Shown piece after piece: positions 11,500-22,800 of a stretch of 64,000 nt of DNA. Positions within the stretch are counted from its first letter, which is position 1. Each line of letters starts with the position of its first letter. Under the pieces are notes generated by a model. It saw only the letters and a list, made by a program, of their open reading frames with translations, made no database searches and had not been told where the DNA came from. The stretch is from contig CP136495.1 of NCBI GenBank assembly GCA_032768795.1, positions 1,552,501 through 1,616,500 on the forward strand, written 5' to 3'. The translations under genes and the position numbers were made by a program. This stretch comes from Tremella fuciformis (Eukaryota; Basidiomycota; Tremellomycetes; Tremellales; Tremellaceae).

Positions 11500-13684
11500 T
11501 CATGTGGACCCGCTATTGTCGGCGCAGGAGAAAGGTCTGCAGTCCATGTCAGCTTCAGAAGTCTTGACCAAAGCAGCGTGGGCTATGACCCACGAAGTGA
11601 CATTGCCCTGCCCGATATCATTGCGGATCTGCACGACCGCCGCATACGTCCCTGCACCCATGATGAACCACCCGATGAGGTTGAACATGGCATTGAGCAC
11701 GAAGAGGCCGTACCACTTGGCGGTCTTGCGGGCTGGGCGCCAGTTGTCGTAGAACCACATGAACGTCTCGGTTTGGCTATAGTCAGCTTCACTGGCATCT
11801 CTCTTCCCGCCTCTCCACAGATAGCCTGGGAGTGACAAAGGAGATGAGAGGGTCATGAAGGACCCACATGCAGAGGAAGGTGGCGAATATGGATCCGATA
11901 ATCGACAGCAGGTCGTCGAAGACGGGTATGGCCTCGGCTATGATGAACGCCAGCACGCACAGTGCGCCGACGCACGGGCTGGCTCGTCAGCCACGCTCAC
12001 ATGTGCAGAGAGGGGGACTTGCAACCATACGAGCAGGTGGATTGGGGTGTTGCGCGAGAGATGCCGCGTCCCGCCGAGCAGACGCACGAAGACTATCTTT
12101 CAGCGACTGGCAGTGATGATACCTTGTAAGGGACTGACCATACTTGGCCGGCAGGTGCAGGTTCACCATGCCGCCCACGAGCAGACCGGGGATGGCGATA
12201 CCGTAGCAGATCTACCTTGTCAGCTGAGCTAAATGAGGCCACAAGCTAGCTGACACGTTTCAGGAGAGGACCAGCCGAGCCCAAGGCGGGCGAGGCGATG
12301 TATCTCCGCCGGTCAGCTAAACGTCTCGGGTGGACAAGAAGCTGACTCACTGTCCGGTGAAGTGGTAAACGACAGACACAATCACTAGGTATGTCTACGG
12401 TTTCAGCGCTATATTAGTGGTATCGGATCATGCGTACAACTGTGACAAAGCCCTGGCAGAGGTACACGCTCTTCGAGTAATCTTTGAAGTCGCGCATCTC
12501 AGAAGCGATCTGCATAAAGTTGGGTGCTGCGCATCAGCCACCCCGTTCAGGTCTGATCAGCGCAGGACTCGCTCCCGCAGTATGCGAACAAGACGATCTA
12601 GCGGTCAGCTCGATATCTGTACACCCGACGTAGCTGACATTGATTGCATTCATCGCGTCGACAAATGGTACTTCGCGAAACGCCCGGATGTCCTTGTCCA
12701 ACGGACCGGTCAGAGGGGCCGCCGCAGGCCGGTCGGACACGCCGACGGCAATGGCGAGCGTGACGACCGATACGAAGATGGAGCACACGCCGACCCATCC
12801 CAGCCAGGAGATCCGGCTGAGCGTCTGGATGGACGCGAAGAAGAAGACGATGATAGCGCCCACGGCGACGAAGACGACTGTGCACGTGCCGTGACTGATG
12901 TTCAGCTACAGTACCACGTTACGAGAACGACAGCTGCGTACACTGAGACGGCGTTGAGGGCGATGGAGAACCCTAGAAAGCCCCCAGCCGACACGGCGAC
13001 GAGCATGAGCTGACATTTGTCAGTGGTGAACGGAAGACATGATATGGTCAACTGACCAGGTACGCCCAGCCCCAGATTTCCCGCCCGATGCGCCCGAAGA
13101 AGAGGTATCCTACGTCTCCCATAGTGTAGCACTCCGGGTGGTTCCTCTTGAACTGACCAATGCACAGGTCGGTCCCTCTCAATCAGCACCTAAGATCACA
13201 CAGGAAAGGGTAGTTGCACAGGTGATGATGATGGCCATGCCGATGATGACTAGAAGTCCCGTCGCAAAACCCAATGTGTCAAGCACAGCCGGCTGCACAG
13301 TCAGCTGACACGCCAGGCTACCGCAGCTGGACTTGCCAGACCGAGGACACCCAAGCCGATCTGCGTCTTGGTCTCGAGCACAGAAGCCCGGATCCTTCGA
13401 AGTCAGTATGGAGGTAAGGAGGTAATTGGCGATACCCACCAACCCAACCCGCGGTAGTTTGGCCCCTCGTCGCCCACCTCACCCCAAACGGCGTCTGAAG
13501 TTACCGCGCCCTTCTTCTGCCCGTCCACGACTTCGCCCGCCCCAGCAGCGACTAGCACGTCCCCGTCTGCGCCCATCATCTTGGCATCGCCCTTGTCGCC
13601 CTCTACGCCCGTGTGCTGAGGCGCTAGCGTGATGTTCTCGCTGATGACCGACCTGGGTCGGGTGTACTCTTCGACAGCGACCAT
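11500..13684 (-). CDS. Amino acid transporter, AAAP (Aa_trans) family
   Basis: This is a multi-pass transporter related to the fungal neutral amino acid permeases (Neurospora Mtr type), probably in the plasma membrane. The start at 13684 opens a roughly 75-residue cytosolic tail. It is followed by KTQIGLGVLGLASPA and then about eleven hydrophobic helices spread over seven or more exons. Family blocks visible are QFKRNHPECYTMGDVGY, RISWLGWVGVCS, DKDIRAF and FMWFYDNW. The last intron, after GNVTS, is removed to give the end PFSCADNSGST with a stop at 11500-11502. It converges on UGGT, leaving about 150 bp between the stops. The substrate cannot be read from the sequence. Confidence 0.88.
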
Positions 13685-14094
13685 GATTGCGGGGTAGGCA
13701 AGCGAAACGAGGAGGATCAGGAGTCAGAACGAGTGTGATTTGGCTGTACGCCCATTCAGTAGACGCCGAGCAGGTGTTGGCCCCACAAATCAGTTTTTCA
13801 CACCGTGGACGCTTAGCACTGTTCGAGGTCCGCCCGGAACCCCGTCTGGGGTCAGGTGAGGGGTGGTCAGCATGCAGCAGGACGGTCAGACGGGCCGGAA
13901 GCGTCCTACGTCGTCGACGGCAGGACAGGGATGGGATGCGATGGGAAAATGTTTGTCCTCGCTTAGGTGTGGGCAATTCGAAATCCAATCCATTTCCAGG
14001 CACGACTCAAGATCCGAGTCCGACCTCCAACTAACCGGACTGAGCTGTACAATTTCGAAGCATTACTCTAGCCTTCTTGAGCAACCCATTGGAC
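13685..14094. other. Divergent intergenic region
   Basis: This 410-bp spacer separates the start of the amino acid transporter from that of the mitochondrial membrane protein, so it should contain both promoters. I see no coding exon, RNA gene or repeat in it. Confidence 0.5.
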
Positions 14095-15114
14095 ATGCTT
14101 GTGCTGCGCGCTCTTACTTATGCGGGGCCGTCACGCCTGCGCCAAGCTCCGGCGGTCTTCATTGTCGGCATTCGGTGCGCCTCTTCCGCCCCGGTAACGC
14201 CGTCTGCGCCTCCTCGCCGCCGAGTCCGGCTTGTCCTGCCAGTGAAGCCTGGCCAGCCTGGCCAATCAGGCCCGTCGCCGGCGGCATCACGATCACCCGC
14301 TGTGGTCGCCGAGGCGCATGAGAAGCCTGGAGACCCGGTCCGTCTCATCGGCTCATGGCCTTGGCATGTCGTTCGCAATGAGGAAGGGATGAGGGAGGAA
14401 GAGCGGGTGATCTTCGCGAGACCATTTGAGCTTGGACGTCCGAAGATGTATTGGTGGGCACTGGCAGTATCTGGGCTGTTCGCCTTTGCATGGATCATCG
14501 CGCCGCCGCCCCCCGAGGTAGCAAATCCTCAGACCGAAGAGTGAATCGACATCTTCTCCATCAAAGAGTGTGACTGATCGACAGGGAACATACCAATAAG
14601 CTACTCTCGGTGATGTACTCGTACGCCGCCTCAGGTGCCGTCTCGACGACCGTCTTCGTCTCTGTCCTCTTCCTCATCCTGCCTTCGAGGTTCATCACGC
14701 GGCTCTCGCAGGTCCGCCAGCATCTCCCGAATGGACAACAACGTACCTTTTTGCGGATGCAGCATGGCGGTCATCTCATGTGGGCAGAAGGGAGCAGTAG
14801 GGCGGGACCGAGGGAGCTCGCGATGGAGAATGTTCACGTGAGGATGCTGGCCAACCCCAATCGTGAGTCTCGTTCTGCTCTCAGGTGCCGTATGCTCGGT
14901 ACTGCGATATCAATCCACGCCTCGGGTAGCACATTGCAGCTGCTGACACTCAGCTCGCTCGCCATATCTCAGCTTGACTGTCAAACCTCGGCAGACCTTT
15001 CTCGATCGCCTAGCCTACCGAATCAACTTTGGGGACAGCTCGGCACTGAGGGAAGCCACGGACGGAGTGGTACTGAGTCTCAACCGCGTCGAGCATGTCT
15101 TTGGCAAGCTATAG
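14095..15114 (+). CDS. Predicted mitochondrial two-helix membrane protein
   Basis: The N-terminus from the ATG at 14095 is rich in R, S and A and free of acidic residues for about 60 positions, as in a mitochondrial presequence. Two membrane helices follow: YWWALAVSGLFAFAWII, and, after an intron, AVSTTVFVSVLFLILP. A soluble tail comes next. The intron begins GTGAATCG near 14542 and restores the frame as TEEEHTNKLLS. Later exons give VPYARYRDINPRL and FLDRLAYRINFGDSSAL, and the stop is at 15112-15114. The layout (presequence, two helices, C-terminal domain) recalls TMEM223/TMEM186-like inner membrane proteins involved in respiratory complex assembly. I cannot demonstrate that homology, so the function stays open. 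Confidence 0.6.
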
Positions 15115-15357
15115 CAGAGTGTCACCCGCTGCCATATTCATCTCCTCGCAAGCGAGTCATACAACCTATGCATTCACGTTTGGTAGTGGTGTGCGGTGGT
15201 CGTACGGTGGAAGCTGCCAGTGCCACACTCCGGATGCGAAGACCCTGAATCGTGTGCAGAGTCCGAGCTGGATGGGATTCTATGGCCGGTCCAGACGTCA
15301 CCCAAGATCGCCACCAGAATCATTCATCCGTCCATCTCATCTACCACTGCTACAAAG

Positions 15358-17023
15358 ATGGCAGACCAAGCGTCCGCCTCGACGTCCAGCACCGCCGCCC
15401 CAGGCGAAATCACCGTGTCAGTCTTCGGACAAATGCTGATTGAGCGGCATCCGGCGGACGGTCCGACGCTGACGCCAGCAGCAACGTCAAGTGCCCCGCC
15501 GATATCCAGCCCAACAAGCTCTCCATCTCCATCTCCGCCGACAAGACGGTCGTAGATCTCAAAGAGGCCATCGCGGGGAAATGCGACCTGCCGAAGGAGA
15601 GGCAGAAGCTCATCTTCTCTGGTCAGTCGCCCTACTCTAACATCCGCGTCAGCCTCCGAAGTGGGCTGACCCAGCAGGCAAGGTGCTCAAGGATGACGAT
15701 GTCCTTTCGACATACAAGATGCAGGTCAGCTGGCAAGCACTCGGCATATAGCAGCGCTGAGATGTAGACCGGTCATACCCTGCACCTCCTCAGAACGAAC
15801 AAACCTCCCGAGACACCTGCTGCTTCTGCTCAAGTCCCACGCTTGCCGCAGATGGGCACAGGGCTCAACGTCGCCAGCGATCCAATTGACGGTATCACCA
15901 ACGTGCACCATGTCAGCTTTCTTTCGAGCCCGTGTCGCGCCTTTAGCTGATCACCAGGGCTTGGCAGGATTCAACCCCTTTGCCAACATGCAGGGCTTGG
16001 ACAACCTCAATGACCCCAACGCCGTGAGCTCGAATGCGAGCACCCTTGATTCGACTGACGCAAAGATGACGGGTTTGATGAACAACCCAGAGTTCCTGCG
16101 ACACGTCGCCGACACTATGCAGCAACCGGGCGTGCTTGATCAGGTACGTAGAGCACTCCGCCCTCGCATGTAGTGCTCATGGGCAGATCATCAACTCCAA
16201 CCCTCAGCTCGCCAGTATGGGACCACAACTCCGGGCAACACTGCAATCCCCAATGTTCAGGGAGATGATGTCCAATCCGGAGGCTCTGCGCAGCGTGAGT
16301 TTCCCCCCGCACGCACTACCGTGCGGTGATGCTGGTTCTGACTCTCAGATGATGCAGATGCAACAGGCGATGGGTGGCGCCGGTGGCTACGGCGGTCTAG
16401 GAGGCATGGGTGGGCTCGGGGGCATGGGAGGATTTCAGGGCATGGGCGGGATGTTCGGGCAGCCTTCAGGAGGAGCAGCAGCGACCCAGGCGAACCCGGG
16501 TCAAACACCCACCAGCGAATTCCCCAACCTCTTCGCCCCCAACGCTGGACAGACAGCGACTCCAGCCGCAGCACAGACCGGTGCGGCCGCCGGGCAGACT
16601 GGAGGTCAACAGCCAAATCCGTTTGCGGCGATGATGGGCGGCATGGGCAACTTCCTGGATACAGCCGGCAATACCGGTGCGGGCGCACCCGCAGCAGGGA
16701 CAACTGGGGCCGGGAGTGGACAACAGCAAAACCCCTTCGCAGCGCTGCTCGGCTCGAATCCCTTCTTGACCAACCCCGGCCTGTTTGGCGGTCCCGGCTT
16801 CGCTCCCCCGCCGCAGGACACCCGGCCGCCAGAAGAGATCTACGCGACTCAGCTGGGGCAGCTGAATGCCATGGTCAGCTCTCGATTGTATACTGTGAAA
16901 GAGCTGACTCGTCAGGGCTTGTGGGATGCACAGAAGAACATCCGGGCATTGCGGTCGACAGGCGGGAATGTCGAAGCTGCCATCGAGCTCATCTTCTCCG
17001 GCCAGCTGGACGGGACGGGCTGA
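15358..17023 (+). CDS. DSK2: Dsk2/ubiquilin ubiquitin-shuttle protein
   Basis: This protein carries ubiquitinated clients to the proteasome in cytosol and nucleus. The N-terminal ubiquitin-like domain (about residues 20-90) is split by introns and shows DKTVVDLKEAIAGKC, RQKLIFSGK and TGHTLHLL. STI1-type repeats follow (LMNNPEFLRHVADTM, LRATLQSPMFREMMSNPEAL). Next is a low-complexity stretch rich in G, M, Q, N and P, with NPFAA repeated twice. The C-terminal UBA domain reads LWDAQKNIRALRSTGGNVEAAIELIFSG, described here by its ends: LWDAQKNIR to IELIFSG. Domain order UBL-STI1-UBA is the family hallmark. The start at 15358 gives a short acidic/serine leader before the UBL. It converges on the dehydratase gene with 110 bp between. 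Confidence 0.93.
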
Positions 17024-17132
17024 GCGTGAAATAAATACATTGTATCTCGGAGAGAGTGGTAGCATGTCACTTGATACCACGAAAATGCAGCGATACCCTT
17101 CCATCGTCACCTGATCTTCTAGATATCTAGAT

Positions 17133-19190
17133 CTACCCTTGATGCGCTACGGTTGGGGCCTCGCCCTTTGCCGCTTGGACCCAGTATGACCCGCCGGGGA
17201 AGGTGTAGTCTTCAATTGACTGGTCGTACATTTCGATCGAGTACCCGCCTTTCGGGTCGGTGGGTACGCTGCCATCAGTCCAAGCTCACAACTGCGCCCC
17301 TGGGAGGGCTCACTTGTATCGCCCTTCCGAGTTGATCGAGACGGGGTAAAGGAAGTGCTCGTGCAGGTGGCTACCGGTGAGCAGGGATGGACATCATCAA
17401 GGAAATAAACCCACTCTACATATTCCAAGACGTTGCGCTCCATATCGCCCGACACGCAGATATAGTCGATCAAACTCAGGTGGATCTTCTCTCAGCAGAG
17501 TCACTTGGGATATGAGCAGTGTCACTCACAACGTATTCGCAGAGTCCGACACCGCCGGCATGTGGGCACACTGGAACGCCGAACTTGGCGCTCATGAGCA
17601 GGACGGCGAGAATCTCGTTGACTCCTCCCAAGCGACACGAGTCGATCTGGCACACGTCGATCGCGTCGAGCTGCAAGAGCTGCTTGAACATCATCTGGAA
17701 GTCAGCTGGCGCGCCCAGAGGGCGACGTAGAGGAGAACGAGGACTCACTCGGTTATGTGCGTGCTCCCCGGTGGCGACACCTATCCGAAGTGGCTTGAGA
17801 GCCTTGCGAATGGCTGCGTGGCCGACAGCGTCGTCTGGTGCGGTTGGCTCCTCGATGAACCATGGTCGGAGCGGTTCTAGCTTGTGCATGTACTGAATAG
17901 CCTGTGGAACGTCCCATACCTCTTCTATGTCAGCGAGGAGAAGAACGATCTGATGCGGGGACGAACGGTTGGCGTCCACCATAAGGACACATCCTGTTGG
18001 TCCGGCATTCTTTCCCTCAATTGTCTTCGGGTCAACGGGGGGACGATCAGAAGGGATGTTGGCGGGGTCGTCGATGATACTTCGCAGCAGAGTCCCGCGG
18101 CGAAGGTCGTCCTCTGGGTCGGCACCGACTTTAAGCTGAGGTCAGCTCTGGGAAAAACCAGCACAAAGCTCGGTGCGGCTTGCCTTGAAGTGGTTGAAGC
18201 CTTGGGCCAGAGCTGATTTGGTCAAGCGCTCGACTTTCTCGTCCGAATATCCTATATCGTCAGCTTCGTCGGTGATACAAGTCGGACTGACCCAGCCATC
18301 CCACACTGGTCGTGTATGCTGGATAGCCTCTTCGCATCACTTCCTCTTCTCGCGCCTTCTTACCCGCCTCGTTCTTCTTGAGGAGGGCGAGCGCCTCATC
18401 AGGCGTGAGCGCGTCCGTGATGTATCGCCACGACACGGCTTTAACGAATCTGCAATTAGTGATGCCCAGATTGAGAGGAGCAGGAAGCTCACTCTTCCGG
18501 TGTGAAATCGCAGATGAGCTTCCACAGTGGTTTCCCACGAGCTTTGGCATACATATCCCACAAGGCATTTGACACGGCTGCTGTGGCGAGGTGGATGACG
18601 CCCTTCTCTGGTCCGAGCCAGCGGTGCTGCGGATCTCCAACCACTGACTGTCAGCGGGCATGCTTGGGGGACGTGTACTGTAAGCCATACGAAAGTTCCA
18701 AAACGCCCCCATGTCTGCGAAGATCTCCTCGACGTCTTTGCCCACTATACGCTTGGCGACCTCTTGTATTGCGAAGCAGACCTGCGGTTAGCATCTCCCA
18801 TGACTTAGTCATGATAATCACTATCTCGTTTCCTCGTCCGATGGCTGATCATCAGCGTTGCCCCTTGGGCTCCAGGACAACCCACTGAATGTCATGCCCT
18901 GCCCCTTCAGCGCTGAGGTGGTGGTCACCTCGATATACGCCGCCGAATAGTCGCACTCTTTGTTCCTGATGTCAGGAGCTATCCTAGCCCTATTCATTGA
19001 CAGCATCTCACATGGCATCTGTACCGTCTCCGCTGACATTCTGTTCGGTCAGTCTAGCCATCTCCCTCCCGGAGGCCGCCTCACAGTCGGGAAGCGGACA
19101 TCTGCCGCGTGAGCTGTCCTCATGTGCCGGCTAAGAGCATGTCAGCTCACCGTGAACCGTGAAGCCAGAAATCTTTGCGCCATGTGACAT
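17133..19190 (-). CDS. LGD1: L-galactonate dehydratase (enolase superfamily)
   Basis: This enzyme dehydrates L-galactonate to 2-keto-3-deoxy-L-galactonate, the second step of fungal D-galacturonate (pectin) catabolism. It belongs to the fuconate-dehydratase/ENOSF1 branch of the enolase superfamily. The start at 19190 gives MSHGAKISGF. Two short introns lead to ADVRFPT and then NVSGDGTDAM and CDYSAAY, matching the known N-terminal pattern. Visible catalytic elements are HFKVKVG (the K-x-K base), LMVDAN (metal Asp), WFIEEPTAPDD (metal Glu), ATGEH (third Glu) and CPHAGGVGL (His base). The end is GEAPTVAHQG. About nine introns. No other galacturonate-pathway gene lies beside it here. A fuconate dehydratase role is the main alternative. 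Confidence 0.88.
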
Positions 19191-19801
19191 TCTGCGACTG
19201 TTCTTCTTCTTGACAGGCCGGTCTCACAGGAAAGAAGCACGACACATATAGATTCCCCGCATGAACAGTGAGCTCGTCACTCGGTAGATCCGGGCCGACC
19301 CATCATGCGGGGGTGGGGGAATTGATCCCGAATTTGATCGGCGACCGCCGCTCGGGCGATGGTGTGGGACCCTGACCGTGTCAACTGGTCTTATTGTTCG
19401 TCGACCCTCAGCTGTTCATTGTACTCTGTCACACCCTCGTCTCGCCCCTTTCGGAAGACTCTACAAGAGAACAATGAGACGAGCTGCCAGGGGAGGCAGG
19501 AGTCATCGCTGGGGCGGCAGAAAAGAAGAAGAGAAGCAGCTAGGTCCAAGGCGCCGCGAGGCGCTTCGGCATGAGATCATGAGACGCTACAGAAATGTCG
19601 AACAGCTTCTGCTGTTCAATCACTACTGACAAGTCCTCACCCACACCTCTTGACGATCCTCACCGCCGTATCATCACCTCACCTCGACGCTCAACATAGC
19701 AGGCACAAGAGCTCAGACAGGACCGTCCGTTGGGCGAGAATCTACACAACGCTAAACGAGGGACCTTGATCGATTGTCAAAGGAAGCATCCATAGTTCAA
19801 C
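19191..19801. other. Divergent promoter region, LGD1 / ABC transporter
   Basis: This 611-bp spacer lies between two divergent starts. Small open frames occur at 19,359-19,629 but have no splice-consistent extension or recognisable domain. I see no RNA gene or repeat. Confidence 0.45.
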
Positions 19802-22800
19802 ATGGAGGCATCTTCGTCTACCCAGCATCGTCCTTCTCCATCATCAATCGCCACGCCGTCTACCCCGCCACCTAGGCATGCGGCTGCCTCACATACTTCC
19901 CCTGCCCGACCCCAATCCCAGCGCCCGCCCTCTCGAAGCTCACTCTACCCGCCAGTCGCCTCGATAAGAAGTACGCATACGGACAAGACAGCCAGTCCCA
20001 GGACGCCGCCTCGTGCCCCGGCCTCGACCACACGCTCCCTCACCACCCCACCCACGCTCCAGCGGGCAATCAATACCTCTCTTCCAGTCTCCCCGCCCAC
20101 GTCCCACTCTGCCTATCGTACACCGCCATCCGCCTATTCTGCCCGGCTCGAGACACTGGAGCTGACACCGCTCTCGAGGAAGAGTCAGCTGAGAGAAGAG
20201 GATTCGCCATTTCACGATCGGCATTCGATCGTTGCGGACGAGCCCAACCAGCTGGACGACCCCTTCGAATATTCTCATGCCAGGAGTATGAGCGGGGGTA
20301 GTGGTGGGCGGCAGAGGACCATGGACGGCTACAAGTTTGCCTCCTTGTCTCCGCCAGCCCGCAGTGAGAAGGAAGAGGTGCTCGGATATTCCGCTGGCGA
20401 GCTGCACGAGGTCCTCGAACGACCGATCTCAGAGTACAGACGCTCGCTCTATCCCTCTCAACCTCCCATACCCATAACGACCATTGAGCAGCACCCCGAC
20501 CTGCTACCGTCTCGGAGCACTCGGAAACCCTCCAAGCCGCCTGCAAACACGATCAAGCCCTCTTTCCGCACCCTCTTCTCCCTCGCAAGACGAAAAGACT
20601 ACCTCCTCAACTTCATTCCAGGCCTCATCCTCGCCTTCGCATCCGGCCTGGTTCCCCCGTACATGTCTTCGGTTGTCGGTGACGCCTTCCAAGTCTTCGA
20701 GTCATACCCGCTTGACGACATTGCCACGGACGCACAGCGAGCCGCTTTCACGTCCGGCATTCAGTCCACCTGCATTAAGCTGACAGTGGCTGGTGTACTC
20801 GGAGTCGTCTTCAATTACCTGAAAACTGTTGCCTGGATCCGACATGGGGAGACGCATGTTGGCAGGTTACGGCAGGCAGTCTACGAGGGAATGCAGCGCA
20901 AGGGAATGGAGTGGTTCGACTTGGGAATGGGGATGAACGACAAGTCGGGCGTGTCCGAACAGAACGGCGAGACAGTTGGAGCAGCAGGTGTCATGTCCAA
21001 GTTCACCAGGTCAGCTACCATCGGATAAGGGTGACACAGCTGACCCTCTAGAGAGACGGACGAAGTCCGCATTGCCACCTCCCAAGCGATGGGATTGGCT
21101 TTTACAAATGCGGCTATCTTCATCTTCGGCTTCATCCTCGCCATGATCACGTCTCCCAAACTCACTCTTGTGACTTTGTCCACGATACCTTTGCTCGTCG
21201 TTGTACAGATCATCACACAGTTCGTCGTTGGTCCCCTATTTGCAAATGAGCGTCGAGCCATGGCAGAGGCGTCGACCAACATCGAGCGCGCGACCACTGC
21301 CATCGCGACCGTCAAAGCGCACAACGCGCAAGCAAGCGAGACGACACGATTCGATAAGATCGTCTCGCGAGGCAACACCGCCATGGTCAAGCAGGGCCTC
21401 GTATGGGGGTTCATGTTCGCCTCGACTGACTTTCTTTCCCTCGGCACATTCGTAATCGGCTTCTGGTACGGCGCCAAGCTGGTACAGAAGGGCGAGCTGT
21501 CCAACGGAGACGTCATGACTGTCTTCTGGGCGTGTCTCATTGCGGCGGGATACTTGCAAAACATCGTCCCTCAGCTCACACTCATCACCAAGGGCAAAAA
21601 CAGCATGGCATCCCTCCTCACCATGATACAGGATGTCCCGGAACGTCCTCTGTCCGGCTCGTCCTTCTCCACCTCGCCGACATCCTCGACTTTTCCCGGC
21701 AAACGAGCTTCACGGCGACCCACTAGCTTGCAGAAGATCCGCCCGCCTAGGTGTCGAGGCGAATTCAACTTTCGCAACGTCCAGTTTTCGTACCCATCCC
21801 GACCCGACAATCCGGTCTTGCGAGATGTCACCTTGTTTCTCCCTCCAGGCGAGACGACTTTCGTAGTTGGCGGGTCGGGTTCAGGCAAGTCGACCATCGC
21901 TCAACTCCTTCTGCGTCTGTATGAACCACTCGGCGGGGAAATCACCTTGGACAACCAGTCGTTCGCGTATCTCGATGAAGCCTTTACTAAAGAGCACATC
22001 GCCGCGGTACAGCAGGGCTGCATTCTCTTTGATCTAAGCGTACATGACAATGTCGCAATGGGCCGAGCTGGCTCTGGCCTCAACGCGGAGACGCAGATGC
22101 CGGGGAGTCCGTTGGACGTCACGCGGCAGGAAGTCATTGAGGCGTGCAAGATGGCCATGATTCACGACTTTATCGAGAGCCTTCCAGATGGGTATGAGAC
22201 CAAGTTGGGGACTGGTGGATCGCAGCTCAGCGGCGGGCAGAAACAACGGCTAGCGATAGCTCGAGCGAGAATCCGCAATCCTACCATTCTCATTCTTGGT
22301 ACGTCTTCTGTCTGAGACTCCGGCGTCGCTGATCCCGTAGACGAGGCTACTTCTGCCCTCGACGCGACCTCTCGGGTAGTCGTCTTTGAGAACGTCAAAC
22401 AATGGCGAATTAACAAGACGACCATTGTCATCACTCATGACCTCTCCCAGATCCTGCCTGACGATTTCGTGTACGTGATGAAAGACGGCATTGTCGCCGA
22501 ACAGGGCTTCCGCTCGGACCTCATGCAGAAGACACCGATACATGGACATGATTTCGGCGTCTTCGCCTCCATGGCGGCGGAGCAGGCTGTCGAACCTGTG
22601 CCGCAAAAGTTTGACGACTATGCGGATGGTTCGATGATCGAGGAGATACTCGAGGACGATGCGGACGTTTCGCCTGAATCGAATAGGCGAGACTCGCACT
22701 CCCGACCACACACTCCGAGCTTTGCTGCTGGTATCCGACCGGGAAGCTCGATGTATCTGGATCTCATTGACGAGTATGTCAAAGGCAGCCGCAACTCGAT

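Noticed and set aside
19359..19629. Two short arginine-rich frames in the LGD1/ABC transporter spacer
   Set aside because: No domain, no splice extension and composition like random GC-rich DNA.
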